A stretch of DNA of 56,200 nucleotides. It comes from Prochlorococcus marinus bv. HNLC1 (GTDB taxonomy: Bacteria > Cyanobacteriota > Cyanobacteriia > PCC-6307 > Cyanobiaceae). The translations under genes were made by a program, and so were the position numbers. The stretch is taken from the NCBI GenBank assembly GCA_000218705.1, contig GL947594.1, positions 1,194,120 through 1,250,319 of the forward strand. The letters are read 5' to 3'. Below the pieces are notes generated by a model. The model was not told where the DNA came from and made no database searches. It saw only the letters and a program-made list of their open reading frames with translations. Shown here piece by piece: positions 10,244 to 20,413 of this stretch. Positions within the stretch are counted from its first letter, which is position 1. Every line of letters begins with the position of its first letter.

Positions 10244-10677
10244 TTTTGCTCGAATAATTCGCCTTCATAAATAAATTGAAAAGGATTAGTTTCAACTCCT
10301 AGAGAGCTAGTAACAGTTTCCTCATAAATTTTTTGCATTTTATTGACTTCTTCATCAGAAATATTTTTCCACAAGTTTCTATTCTTCCATTTAACAAGTA
10401 ATAAAGCTTCTCCTGTTTTCTGATTATAAAAAATTTGCCTTCCTAAAAAACCATCTTGTTTTGAAAGCCATGGCTCCCAAACTTCTTCCTCTGCTTTAAG
10501 CCAAGTTTCCTTATATTTTAAGGGCACACTGAGTCGTAATTCTTCTACAATATTTTCATTTAATTTATTCATTTGAAGTGCAAAGGCATTTGAAACATTT
10601 AATTGAAAAATTATAAATACCAATAATAAAACAAAAACCTTTTTTATTAGATTTTTTAAAAAAGAAACTACTTTCAT
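10240..10677 (-). CDS. TIGR03792 family protein, signal-anchored
   Basis: 145 aa from the ATG at 10677 ([10 protein letters not shown]), which overlaps the ispF stop as TAATG. An earlier in-frame Met at 10710 lies inside ispF and is unlikely. The hydrophobic stretch VFVLLLVFIIFQLNVSNAFA looks like a signal peptide cleaved after AFA, so the mature protein is likely exported. The soluble part (LKYKETWLKAEEEVWEPWL... FLGRQIFYNQ) matches a cyanobacterial family resembling small monooxygenase-like folds; function unknown. Confidence 0.7.
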   Translation of the reverse strand: MKVVSFLKNLIKKVFVLLLVFIIFQLNVSNAFALQMNKLNENIVEELRLSVPLKYKETWLKAEEEVWEPWLSKQDGFLGRQIFYNQKTGEALLLVKWKNRNLWKNISDEEVNKMQKIYEETVTSSLGVETNPFQFIYEGELFEQK

Positions 10678-11162
10678 TATTCTTTCTCTAATAAAACTAC
10701 TGAATGGCAACTTATTCCCTCTTCACGGCCTTCTGGCCCTAAGGTTTCATTTGTTGTAGCTTTTATACCTATTAAATCTCTTTCTAAACCAATTACTTTA
10801 GAAATATTATCTTTCATTGAATCTATATGAGGAAGAAATTTTGGCCTTTCTGCCACAATAACACTATCAATATTATTAATTATCCATCCTTTATTTTTTA
10901 TCAATTCAACTACTTTTGATAGCAATATTAAACTATCTGCATTTTTCCATTTATCATCACTTGGAGGGAAATATTTACCTATATCACCTAATGAAAGTGC
11001 ACCTAAAAGTGCATCCATAATTGAATGAGAAAGAACATCTGCATCGCTATGTCCATCGAGTCCTAAATTATTAGGATGTTCTAATTTCACTCCTCCAATA
11101 ATTAAATCTCTTCCCTTTTTTAATCGATGAATATCATATCCATTACCGATGCGAAATCTCAT
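10677..11162 (-). CDS. ispF: IspF, 2-C-methyl-D-erythritol 2,4-cyclodiphosphate synthase
   Basis: Non-mevalonate isoprenoid pathway enzyme, a trimer with a zinc site. [12 protein letters not shown] carries the zinc-binding Asp and His, [19 protein letters not shown] the next His ligand, and [20 protein letters not shown] the CDP pocket. From the ATG at 11162 it is 161 aa, the normal size. In the sequence as given it is in frame with trmD upstream with no stop between; I treat this as a probable indel, not a true fusion. Confidence 0.9.
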   Translation of the reverse strand: MRFRIGNGYDIHRLKKGRDLIIGGVKLEHPNNLGLDGHSDADVLSHSIMDALLGALSLGDIGKYFPPSDDKWKNADSLILLSKVVELIKNKGWIINNIDSVIVAERPKFLPHIDSMKDNISKVIGLERDLIGIKATTNETLGPEGREEGISCHSVVLLEKE

Positions 11163-11190
11163 AAGGTTATTGTAATCTTTATTTATTCTC

Positions 11191-11897
11191 TTACTTTCTG
11201 GTAACTTTTTGAAGTCTTCAGATGAAATTAAGTCTTTTCTCCTTTCCAAAGTTCTTCGAATCTTTTGCTCATTTCGCCAATTTTTAATTTCTTTATGATT
11301 ACCGCTCAATAAAATACTTGGAACATTCATTCCTCTAAAGCTTGAAGGCCTTGTGTAATGTGGATATTCTAAATAGCAAGAATTATGACTCTCATCATTT
11401 AAAGAATCAGGATCTCCAAGAGTTCCTGGGATTAAACGTGAGATCCCATTAATAATAGTTATTGCTGGAATTTCTCCTCCAGTCAAAATATAATCTCCAA
11501 TGGAAACTTCTTCATCCGCTAATACTCTTACTCTCTCATCAAAACCTTCGTATTGACCGCAAATAATAATTAATTGATCATATGATGACCATCTGACAAA
11601 ATCCTTTTGCTTTACAACTTGCCCTTGTGGAGACATTAAAAGTGTAAGTTTATTTTTTGATTTTTTGATTGATTCATAAGCTTTATATATTGGCTCAGGT
11701 TTTAAAACCATTCCTGCCCCGCCTCCATAAGGGATATCATCAACTTGCTTATAAGAGCCCACCCCATAGTTGCGCAAGTCACAAGTATTTATTGATATTA
11801 AATTTTTTTTGATAGCTCTAGAAATAACACCCATTTCATTCAATACTTGAAAAGATTTGGGAAATAAGCTGATTACATCAAAACAAATCTTAGACAT
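11191..11897 (-). CDS. trmD: TrmD, tRNA (guanine-37-N1) methyltransferase
   Basis: SPOUT-class, knotted SAM methyltransferase protecting reading frame at tRNA position 37. Conserved blocks: [44 protein letters not shown] and [10 protein letters not shown]. The ATG at 11897 abuts the era stop. As sequenced the frame continues into ispF. One extra A in the run at about 11208-11212 would give KKVTRK then TAA at 11191-11193 and a 235-residue protein. The end given assumes that; otherwise the coding frame runs on to 10677. Confidence 0.88.
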
Positions 11898-12808
11898 TTA
11901 GAAATCTTCCTCATAACCATATTCAATTAACTTTGATTCTTTTTTTCTCCAATTTGGTATTACTTTTACAAATAGTTCGAGATAAATCGAACCCTCAATT
12001 AGATTTTTCATATTCATTCTTGCAGATTGTCCAATAACCTTTAACATTGAACCTCCTTTTCCTATAAGGATCCCTTTCTGAGTCTTTCTCTCTACAATAA
12101 TTGTCGCCAAAATAGCAGTAGTATCTTTCCCCTTATTTTTTATATATTCCATTTTCTCTATTTTAACGGCTACACTATGAGGAATCTCCTCCCTTGTGTT
12201 TAGTAATACTTGCTCTCTAATTAATTCAGATAACATTACCTTAATAGGTTGATCAACAATAGTATCTTTGGGATAAAGAGGTTTCCCTTCTGGAAGAAAT
12301 CCCTTATTTTTTTTATTAATTGATTACATCCATGACCACTTAAGGCACTAACTTCTTGAATACTAATTAAATTATCATTTAAAAGTTCCTTATATTGATT
12401 CAATCTGACAATTTTATCCCCGTTTTCTAATAAATCCCATTTATTTAAAACTACTATACATTTTGCTTTATTAGTAATTAACAAATCTCTTATGTACTCA
12501 TCTCCTCTTCCAGGTTTATAGTAAGAATCAAATATTAATAATATAAGATCTACTCCATTAATAGCCGACTTAGCATTCTTAACCAGTTTTTCACCTAACA
12601 AATGATGTGGTTTATGTACACCTGGAGTATCTATAAAAATTATTTGTGTATCATCTGTAGTGAGTATTCCTCTTAATTTATTACGAGTTGTTTGGGCAAT
12701 GGGTGATGTAATAGTTATTTTTTTTCCAACAAGTTTATTAATTAAAGTTGACTTACCAACATTTGGTCTCCCTAGCAAAGTCACAAAACCAGATTTATAA
12801 TTATTCAC
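11898..12808 (-). CDS. era: Era GTPase (frame broken)
   Basis: Ras-like GTPase for 16S rRNA maturation and 30S assembly. GTPase motifs: GRPNVGKST (13-21), DTPGVHKP, NKWD and SALSG. The C-terminal KH domain has IGKGGSMLKVIGQSAR. The frame breaks at 12297-12299, where GATTTCTTCC should be GATTTTCTTCC; adding the T restores DFLPEGKPLYPKDTI and a 303-residue protein, the standard length. Immediately upstream of trmD on the same strand. Confidence 0.95.
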
Positions 12809-12847
12809 AAGTACTAAATGCAGACCATAATAAAATTCTGATCAAAA

Positions 12848-13375
12848 ATGAAGAAAAAAACCATAATTAGTCAAGACCCATCTTTTATACAATCAATCAA
12901 TATTGCTAATGATTGGTGCAAAGATTGGGATGATGATCTTTTAAGTGATGAGGTTTTAGCTGATCGTATTAAAGAACTTATCAAGACCAAAAATGGCATA
13001 AGGGGCTTTTTCGCTTATGCCTTATCAGACAGTAAATGTACTTTATTAGATAAATTACCTTCTTCTATAATTTTTATATTGAGAGAGAGAGGTGTTCATG
13101 TTGTAGAAATTACAATTAAAAATTTGTTTATGAGTTCTGCCCAAATACTTAATCATCAAAAAGCTAAGAATGTTGAATACGCTGAAAGGTCAAATAATAT
13201 TTCTGAAAGGTGTATAAATCTTTTAAAAGAATTGGATACTAAATTAGTAACAAAAGAAATCAATAAAATGCTTTCAGAAATTGATAATATGGGAAACAGT
13301 TTTGATAATCAAGTGAAATATACTGCAGAACAAAAAAATTTTATAAGAGAAAAAGTAAACGAAATCGCACAATAA
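12848..13375 (+). CDS. Conserved hypothetical protein, 175 aa
   Basis: I do not recognise a domain. Begins MKKKTIISQDPSFIQSINIA and ends VNEIAQ. No signal peptide or membrane helix. The first half has mixed alpha/beta character (SSIIFILRERGVHVVEITIK); the second is strongly helical and charged, possibly a coiled coil (ERSNNISERCINLLKELDTK). Divergent from era with a 39-base gap, and closed by a strong terminator. Probably cytosolic and cyanobacterium-specific. Confidence 0.7.
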   Translation: MKKKTIISQDPSFIQSINIANDWCKDWDDDLLSDEVLADRIKELIKTKNGIRGFFAYALSDSKCTLLDKLPSSIIFILRERGVHVVEITIKNLFMSSAQILNHQKAKNVEYAERSNNISERCINLLKELDTKLVTKEINKMLSEIDNMGNSFDNQVKYTAEQKNFIREKVNEIAQ

Positions 13376-13399
13376 AAAAGAGCTATTACTAGCTCTTTT
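13376..13399. terminator. Bidirectional rho-independent terminator
   Basis: Perfect 9-bp stem AAAAGAGCT/AGCTCTTTT with a six-base loop, A-rich on the left and T-rich on the right, so it can act on both strands. It sits just after the hypothetical gene stop and 25 bases before the stop of the convergent Bax-inhibitor-like gene. Confidence 0.8.
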
Positions 13400-13424
13400 A
13401 AAAAGAAGATAAGTTTTTATTAAA

Positions 13425-14153
13425 TTAATCCCTTCTTCCACCACCCTGCAAAGCAATCATTAATCTTAAGATGAAGACAAATAGGTTTATATAAGTCAAA
13501 TACATTCCTAAAGCCCCTGCTAGATACTGGTCATCGCTATACCTTCTTGGCATAGTGTAGAAATCTACAAATGACATAGCCACAAATAATACTGTTCCGA
13601 ATCCAGCAATAAGTAACTCAAAACCACTACCTCCAAAAGCAGGAGAAAATAGACCACCAATAAATTGAACTACCATTGCGATTATGAGGCCTAGAAGACC
13701 AAGGCCTACAACACCCTGAAGAGCTTGTCCAACATTATCGCTCATTCTTTGACCTGTATATGATGCAATTACAAAAGTAATTCCTGTAGCTAGAGCAGCA
13801 GTAGCAATTGAACCTACACCAATACTCAAAGCTGCATAAGCTATAATTCCACTTAAAGTAAATCCTGTAAGCAGACTATAAGTAGCAAGGAGAGGTAGTG
13901 CTTTTGAATTATTAGCATTATTAGCGGCGCTTTGAGCAACAAAAAAGAGTACTAACTGACCAATAATTGCAATAAAAAATAGAGGATTAAAAATCGGACT
14001 ATTCATGATGGACAGGCCACCTAACACACCGACAGATGTTAAAACCATTCCTCCACCAACATATGGCAAAGCTTTGTTGACAACATTTGGTCCAACAATT
14101 GCACTAGTTTGAGCTTCGCGAATAGCTTGTTGAAAATTACTACTTGCAGGCAT
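13425..14153 (-). CDS. Bax inhibitor-1/YccA family membrane protein
   Basis: 242 aa with seven likely membrane helices from about residue 35 to the C-terminus. Family features include the FDFYTMPRRYSDDQYLAGAL-like block near residue 205 (here SFVDFYTMPRRYSDDQYLAG) and the terminal LTYINLFVFILRLMI helix. Bacterial members associate with membrane proteases or act as calcium leak channels; the role in cyanobacteria is not known. ATG start. Confidence 0.85.
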   Translation of the reverse strand: MPASSNFQQAIREAQTSAIVGPNVVNKALPYVGGGMVLTSVGVLGGLSIMNSPIFNPLFFIAIIGQLVLFFVAQSAANNANNSKALPLLATYSLLTGFTLSGIIAYAALSIGVGSIATAALATGITFVIASYTGQRMSDNVGQALQGVVGLGLLGLIIAMVVQFIGGLFSPAFGGSGFELLIAGFGTVLFVAMSFVDFYTMPRRYSDDQYLAGALGMYLTYINLFVFILRLMIALQGGGRRD

Positions 14154-14218
14154 TTTTATTATTAATTAACTTATATTTTACTCTATTTTTAAAGAATTTC
14201 TGTGTGCGGTTCACCCAA

Positions 14219-15178
14219 TTAATTTTTATAAGCTTCTACGATTTTTTGTACTAGTGTATGACGAACAATATCTTCAGTTGTCAAATAACAAAATTTTATA
14301 TCCTCCACATTTGAAAAAATATTAATTGCTTCAGTTAAACCACTCTCATTCCTATCCTTTAGATCAATTTGAGTAATATCTCCATTAACAATCATTTTTG
14401 ATCTCTCACCTAATCGAGTCAAAAACATTTTCATTTGAGCTTTTGTTGTATTTTGAGCCTCATCAAGAATAATTAAAGAATCTTCAAGTGTTCTGCCTCT
14501 CATGAAGGCAAGGGGCACTATCTCTATTATCCCTTTATCGATAAGAGAATTAGTTTTTTCAGACCCAAAGATACTATGTAGAGAGTCAAAAAGAGGTCTT
14601 AAGTATGGATCTACTTTTTGTTGTAAATCCCCAGGTAAAAATCCTAAGTTTTCTCCTGCTTCAACAGCAGGTCTAGTTAAAATAATTTTTTCAATTGCTT
14701 TTTCGGCTAATAATCTTGCAGCTAAAACTGTTGCTAAAAAGGTTTTACCTGTTCCTGCTGGTCCAATTGCAAAAGTTAAATCATAATTCTCTATTGCTTC
14801 TACATAAGCCTTTTGCCTTATTGTTCTTGGTCTTAAATATTTACCACCTTTTGATCGAGCAAGGACTTTCTTACCTAATTCAGCATGAGATGTTGCTTGA
14901 CCTATATTTAAAGAACAAAATGCCGCTTTCAAATCAACCTCTGGGACTTCTAATCCTTGTTCCCATATAGGCCTTGTTAATTCAACGAGTGCTGATGCTT
15001 TTTCTAATTTTGATGATATACCACTCATTTCAAGCTGCAAGCCTCTTACCGCGAATGAAACTCCAGTAAGAGTTTCAAATTTTTTCAGAGATGTATTACC
15101 AGGTCCAGAAAGTGCTGTAGCAGCATCTGTACTTGGTAAATCTATAGTGAAGTGACCTATATTGGAAACTTCTTTCAT
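14219..15178 (-). CDS. phoH: PhoH-like ATPase
   Basis: 319 aa. The P-loop ATPase domain has Walker A GPAGTGKT at residues 139-146, Walker B SLIILDEAQNT, and the sensor block MIVNGDITQIDL. Related to phosphate-starvation protein PhoH and YbeZ, which acts with YbeY in rRNA processing. An N-terminal region (about 1-110) precedes the ATPase. Third in a leftward run ffh-rpsP-phoH, with 37 bases between rpsP and phoH, probably co-transcribed. Confidence 0.9.
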   Translation of the reverse strand: MKEVSNIGHFTIDLPSTDAATALSGPGNTSLKKFETLTGVSFAVRGLQLEMSGISSKLEKASALVELTRPIWEQGLEVPEVDLKAAFCSLNIGQATSHAELGKKVLARSKGGKYLRPRTIRQKAYVEAIENYDLTFAIGPAGTGKTFLATVLAARLLAEKAIEKIILTRPAVEAGENLGFLPGDLQQKVDPYLRPLFDSLHSIFGSEKTNSLIDKGIIEIVPLAFMRGRTLEDSLIILDEAQNTTKAQMKMFLTRLGERSKMIVNGDITQIDLKDRNESGLTEAINIFSNVEDIKFCYLTTEDIVRHTLVQKIVEAYKN

Positions 15179-15215
15179 TTAATATTTGAATATTGATGTA
15201 AAGTTAGCAAATTTA

Positions 15216-15557
15216 TTATTTTTCAGCTTCAGTAGTTTCAGATTTTTTTGCTTCGGATTTTGCAGCCTTTTCTTTTTCAGCTAATTTTGCTTTACCAATA
15301 GCGATTGAAGGTCTTTCCTTTGCATCTAATAACCCACCCTTTTCTAGTAATGTTCTAACGACATTTGTTGGTTGAGCCCCTTGGGTTAATCTCAGTCTTA
15401 AGGCTTCAGTATCAAGTCTTGTCTCTTTGGTTCTTGGATTGTAAAAACCAAGTTCCTGCAGTGGTCTACCATCTCTTCTAGAGGTACTGTTACATGCAAC
15501 GATTCTGAAACTAGCCTCTTTTTTCTTTCCAAAGCGCTTTAGGCGCAATTTAATCAT
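15216..15557 (-). CDS. rpsP: 30S ribosomal protein S16
   Basis: 113 aa. The conserved S16 N-terminus [20 protein letters not shown] is followed by [20 protein letters not shown]. The tail from about residue 80 is a Lys/Ala/Glu-rich extension ([20 protein letters not shown]) typical of marine picocyanobacterial S16. Lies between ffh and phoH on the same strand. Confidence 0.96.
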   Translation of the reverse strand: MIKLRLKRFGKKKEASFRIVACNSTSRRDGRPLQELGFYNPRTKETRLDTEALRLRLTQGAQPTNVVRTLLEKGGLLDAKERPSIAIGKAKLAEKEKAAKSEAKKSETTEAEK

Positions 15558-15612
15558 CTTAAAATTTTATTTGTTTTATTAATATTATCATTGAAAGGTA
15601 AATTTTTGAAAA

Positions 15613-17078
15613 TTATAAATCAGCAAATCCCTTTTTTTTCTTGGCAGATTTTGTTTTTTGGGACGGTAAGTATTATTTCCTCCCATTCCAGGCATTCCTC
15701 CCATTCCAGGCATTCCTCCCATTCCAGGCATTCCTCCCATTCCAGGCATTCCACCCATTCCAGGCATCCCAGGCATTCCACCATTAGACATTTGCTTCAT
15801 AAATCCCCTCATCCTTTGAAAATCAGATAAAACCTTATCAACCTCCTTTACTTCATATCCACTACCTTTAGCGATACGACTCCTTCTAGATGGTTCAGCT
15901 GCAAGTAATTCTGGTTTTTGTTTCTCAACTAAAGTCATAGAGGCTATCATCGCTTCAATTTTTTTAAGTTGTTCTTCTCCATTCTTAATCATTCCATCAT
16001 CAATTTTATTCATCCCTGGAATTAATTTAACTAATCCACCCAACGAACCCATTCGTTTAATTAATCTCATCTGCTTAACGAAATCATTAAAGTCAAAAGT
16101 TGCTTCTTGCAGTTTCTTTTGCATTGCCTCAGCATCAGCAAGTTCGACCTCCTTTTGAGCTTTCTCAACAAGAGTTAGTACATCTCCCATTCCTAAAATT
16201 CGACTCGCCATCCTCTCTGGATGGAATGGTTGCAATGCCTCAATTTTTTCACCAGTTCCTATAAATTTAATTGGTTTTCCGCTGACTTTTCTTATAGAGA
16301 GAGCTGCACCTCCCCTGGAATCACCATCAAGCTTAGTTAAAACAGAACCAGTAATTCCTACTTTCTCATGAAATGATTTAGTCAAATCAGCAGCCTCCTG
16401 ACCAATCATAGAATCAACTACCAAGAGGACCTCATCCGGGTTAGAGACTTCCTTAATCCGAACCATTTCTTCCATCATTGATTCATCAATTTGCAACCTA
16501 CCTGCAGTATCAATAATGATGAAATCTTTTTCATTATCTATAGCGTAAGCGAGTCCATCTCTAACAATTTCCTCAGGTTTACTATTTTCTTTTAGGTCTG
16601 AAAAAACTTCTAAACTATATTGTTTACCAATTGTTTTAAGTTGATCAACCGCTGCAGGCCTGTAGACATCAGCAGCAATCATTAGAACTCTTTTTTGTTT
16701 TTCTTTAAGGTAAAGGCCTAATTTACCAGTAGCAGTTGTTTTACCGGCACCTTGTAATCCAGCCATTAAAATTACAGTCGGCTTATTTTTATTTTCATTC
16801 AATGGGGAATTTTCATTACCCATTATGTTTACTAATTCGCTATTAACAACTTCAATGAATTTTTGACCAGGGTTAACACCTCTAACAACCTCTTCACCAA
16901 TAGCCTTATCTTTAACATCGCTTATAAATTCTTTCACAACGGACAAACTGACATCAGCATCTAACAAAGCGTTACGTACTTGTTTTAATGCTAGATCAAT
17001 ATTATTTTCACTAATTTTTGATTCTCCTCTTAAACCCTTTACTGCGTCTTCAAATCGTGCAGAAAGTTCATCAAACAT
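15613..17078 (-). CDS. ffh: Ffh, signal recognition particle GTPase (3' frame break)
   Basis: SRP54 homologue that delivers ribosomes translating membrane proteins to FtsY. Helical N domain (about 1-95); GTPase with GLQGAGKTT at 107-115, DTAGRLQID and TKLDGDSRGGAAL; and a Met-rich M domain that binds 4.5S RNA. The tail carries a Gly-Met-Pro repeat. At the T6 run 15654-15659 one base is missing: the given frame ends RDLLIYNFQKFTFQ at 15588, but restoring it gives KTKSAKKKKGFADL with TAA at 15613-15615, the expected basic tail. Its RNA partner is at 43381-43473. Confidence 0.94.
15678..15783 (-). repeat. 18-bp tandem repeats in the ffh M domain
   Basis: About five near-identical 18-base units (CATTCCAGGCATTCCTCC on the plus strand) encode repeated Gly-Met-Pro-Gly-Met-Gly. 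The units are almost perfect at DNA level, so the number of copies probably varies between strains and could be miscounted in assembly. Confidence 0.9.
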
Positions 17079-17125
17079 TAATTAAATTTATTCTTTTTTG
17101 ATTATAAACGATAGAGAATAAAAAC

Positions 17126-19228
17126 CTAGATACCACTAACATAATCAACTAATTTCCAAGATTTTTCAGAATATCCAAGAATATACTTGACTTTCAAAAA
17201 AGGAGTAAATGTTGTTGTATTTACAACTTCTCCATTATTGTTCAGTATTTTTTCAGAGTATTTCAATTTTGCGAGAACAGATATACGAGATGAAGACTGG
17301 GTTAGATATTCGATGCTTTGAATCTCAGTATTTATTATTTTTGTAATATTTTTCTTTAAATCATTAGATCTTTCTTCTTTTAATCTTTTTAGTAAATTTG
17401 TTTGAACTATTTTTGAAAGATCTATATCACCTTTGCCAGCTAGAAATTTACTTTTATTTTCAAGCCAATTCTTTAATAAATTTTCAATCTCATTTAACGT
17501 TGGAGAGATAGAAGTGATAGCACTAATTGCAGTAATTGTCTCTTGTTTTGTATCCTTTTCTTTTTTAGTATCTTCAACATTACTTATTTCTATAGATTCC
17601 TGAAAATTATTATTTTCTGAATTTAAGGAATTATTTTTTTTATTTAAAGTTTTAACTGAAATATTTTCTTCTTCTAAATTTTTAGAGTTATTTCTTAAGA
17701 AACTTAAACCTATCCCAAATACAAACAATAATAAAAATACATTTAAGTAAATAATGTTTCTTGATTTATTTGTAAATTGATTACTTTTTAATATATCGCC
17801 AATTATGAACTTTAATTCAGAATATGATTCATTGATCTTTTCAAAAATTTCTCCAGATTTATTTTTAATTAAGTCTTTCTTTCTAATATTATCCGAAAAG
17901 AAATTCTCAAAATCTTTTTTATTTCCTCCTGGTAGAGGTAAATTACTCTGATCCTGGATATCCTCATCTACTTTAAAATCATAAGTTGATTCATCTGTAT
18001 TCTTTTTAAAATTATTACTAAGTTTTCTGATATAAGCGCCTGATAAGGCATAATTTGATTTTTTCTCAAATTTTTCTATGAATTCTTGTATTTCACTATC
18101 TTCAAACCAAGAATCTAAATCCACTTCATCAACTCGTATATCTCGATAGCCCTTTAGCACTTCATTCTCTAACCAATTTTTGCAATATAGACAAATTGCA
18201 TCTAATTTTTCACCTTCATATAAATTTAACCACTCTTTCAAATTTTCATCAGAACTTAGTAAAAATCTATTTTCTGCTGACTCGATATTAGCTAGTAATA
18301 AATCTAAACAACCAATGAGTGGCATTTTATCTAATTCAGGCAGATTTATATTTTTAATAATCTTCAAAGCCTCGAATAAATTTTCTGGCTTCTTTTTTGC
18401 ATAACCTTCAGCTGTAAGTGCTAAAAAAGCTAAAAAGCCAGCTTCAGTAGAACCTTTCTTTTGCAAATTCAAAAATAGATCTATTTGCTCATTTACTGTT
18501 AAGAATGATTTAACTTGCTGAAAAAATACTTCAAAGCTTTTTTGATCAAGTATTTGTTCATTCTCAGAATTATTTTTACCTTCTAAGCCACCTCTTTTAT
18601 TAATAAAATTTAAAAGCATCGAAAGACCTTTCTTATGAGTTTCAACATCAATAAGATCTCTACTTAAGAGATCTAGTATCCGGTAAGGCAGTAGAGCAGA
18701 AAGATCATCCTCAAGATTTTTTCTTAGTTCGCCCATCTTCCCCATTCTCTGCAAAATTTGAATACCTTCTTGAAGAAAATCGGCTGCATTTGAATAGCAT
18801 CTTTGATCTTGCTCTTTTATGGCTGCATCACGTGATGACAAAGCTGCTAATAATGTTAAATCTGCCTCTCTACTACTTCCCAAAGCAGGCGTTTGGGGGG
18901 GCTGCAAAGCTTTTCTTGTAAGTTTAAATGCCTCTTTTGGGGATCCAGATTCCCATAAAAGTATCAATCCGGCAACTTCTCTATTAGAAGCAAATTCCAA
19001 GCCAGAAGCACCATTTAGGACAAGATCTTCATATTCTTTCCTATTCTCAGCATTCGTAAGCAAATCTGCGGTCAAACGCAAGAGTTCAGCCCTTTGAGTT
19101 AAGACCTCGAAGGTAAAACCATCATTAGGAGTTTTATCCAAACGCAATTGAAAGGCTCTAAGAATTTCTTCTGAAGTAGCAGAAGGACTTACACCAATCA
19201 ATCGGAAGTGATCTAATGGGAGTTCCAA
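17126..19228 (-). CDS. ftn2: Ftn2/ZipN (ARC6-like) cell division protein
   Basis: Membrane anchor that tethers FtsZ in cyanobacteria; plastid homologue ARC6. The N-terminal J-like domain (about 1-70, LPLDHFRLIGVSPSATSEEI) lacks a clear HPD triad. A long helical region (about 90-380) follows, then one membrane helix near residues 492-511 (IIYLNVFLLLFVFGIGLSFL). The C-terminal ARC6-type (DUF4101/IMS) domain runs from about 575 to 700 and would lie on the periplasmic side. 700 aa is full length. Divergent from pdhA. Confidence 0.88.
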   Translation of the reverse strand: MELPLDHFRLIGVSPSATSEEILRAFQLRLDKTPNDGFTFEVLTQRAELLRLTADLLTNAENRKEYEDLVLNGASGLEFASNREVAGLILLWESGSPKEAFKLTRKALQPPQTPALGSSREADLTLLAALSSRDAAIKEQDQRCYSNAADFLQEGIQILQRMGKMGELRKNLEDDLSALLPYRILDLLSRDLIDVETHKKGLSMLLNFINKRGGLEGKNNSENEQILDQKSFEVFFQQVKSFLTVNEQIDLFLNLQKKGSTEAGFLAFLALTAEGYAKKKPENLFEALKIIKNINLPELDKMPLIGCLDLLLANIESAENRFLLSSDENLKEWLNLYEGEKLDAICLYCKNWLENEVLKGYRDIRVDEVDLDSWFEDSEIQEFIEKFEKKSNYALSGAYIRKLSNNFKKNTDESTYDFKVDEDIQDQSNLPLPGGNKKDFENFFSDNIRKKDLIKNKSGEIFEKINESYSELKFIIGDILKSNQFTNKSRNIIYLNVFLLLFVFGIGLSFLRNNSKNLEEENISVKTLNKKNNSLNSENNNFQESIEISNVEDTKKEKDTKQETITAISAITSISPTLNEIENLLKNWLENKSKFLAGKGDIDLSKIVQTNLLKRLKEERSNDLKKNITKIINTEIQSIEYLTQSSSRISVLAKLKYSEKILNNNGEVVNTTTFTPFLKVKYILGYSEKSWKLVDYVSGI

Positions 19229-19375
19229 TCAAATATCCTATTAAAATCTTTAGACAAATATTATCAAGTTAAAAAATTTTTTCATAAGGTCTTACAGAGT
19301 TATTAAAAAAAAACGTAAAAAATGACCATTGAGTCCTAGAATGTTTTCAAATCAAAACTTCTTTAAGGTATTTTC

Positions 19376-20412
19376 TTGGAAACACATGTAGAAAGGATTT
19401 CTAACCTTCAAGGCTTAGATAGAGCAATCCTAGATCGTGAAACGGGATTAAAATTATACGAAGATATGACTCTTGGACGAAGATTCGAGGATAAGTGTGC
19501 TGAAATGTACTATCGGGGCAAAATGTTTGGATTTGTTCATCTTTATAACGGTCAAGAAGCTATAAGTACTGGTGTTATAGGTGCGATGAAGAAAAAACAT
19601 GATTGGTTTTGCAGCACATATAGAGATCATGTTCATGCTTTAAGCGCAGGAGTTCCATCATTTGAAGTCATGAGCGAACTATTTGGTAAAGAAACTGGAT
19701 GTAGCAAAGGTAGAGGTGGATCAATGCATTTATTTTCTAAAGAACATCACTTACTAGGAGGTTATGCTTTTATTGGGGAAGGAATTCCAGTCGCTTTAGG
19801 AGCAGCTTTCTCAAGCAAATATAAAAGAGAAGTCTTTAAAGACAATAATAGTGATGCTGTTACTGCTGCTTTTTTTGGTGATGGAACTTGCAATAATGGT
19901 CAATTTTTTGAATGTTTAAATATGGCACAATTATGGAAATTACCCATTATTTTTGTTGTTGAAAATAATAAGTGGGCTATAGGGATGGCTCATGATAGAG
20001 CTACAAGTCATCCTGAAATTTGGAGGAAAGCCTCAGCATTTGGCATGCATGGAGAAGAGGTAGATGGAATGGATGTACTTGCCGTTAGAGGTGCAACACA
20101 AAGAGCTATTAAAAGAGCAAGAGCAGGAGAAGGGCCTACATTACTAGAATGCTTGACATATAGATTTAGAGGACATTCCTTGGCGGACCCAGATGATTAA
20201 GAGCTCAGCAAGAAAAAGAATTTTGGGCAAAAAGGGATCCTATCAAGAAATTATCAAGAGAATTAGTTGAAGGTGGTTTTGCTAGTAAAGATGAATTAAA
20301 AAATATTGAAAAGAAAATTGATCAAGAAATCACTGAATCAGTAAAAAATGCATTAGAAGCTCCTGATCCTAAATCAGAAGAATTAACTAAATATATTTGG
20401 GCGGAAGATTAA
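19376..20412 (+). CDS. pdhA: Pyruvate dehydrogenase E1 alpha (frame broken)
   Basis: Thiamine-diphosphate subunit of the pyruvate dehydrogenase complex. The TPP motif starts [19 protein letters not shown] and ends [15 protein letters not shown] and [10 protein letters not shown] are also conserved. The start is a TTG ([10 protein letters not shown]), since an in-frame TAA lies just upstream. The frame stops after HSLADPDD at 20200; one A missing near 20196 turns GATGAATTAAGAGCT into GATGATTAAGAGCT. Restored, it reads [16 protein letters not shown] and ends at 20412, 345 aa. The E3 subunit gene is at 29038. Confidence 0.94.
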
Positions 20413-20413
20413 A

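Noticed and set aside
15678..15783. Possible CRISPR-like array
   Set aside because: The units are contiguous 18-base repeats without spacers and lie in frame within ffh.
15591..15830. Open frame on the plus strand with Ser-Arg-His repeats
   Set aside because: It is the antisense shadow of the ffh tandem repeat; periodic DNA gives a periodic frame on both strands.
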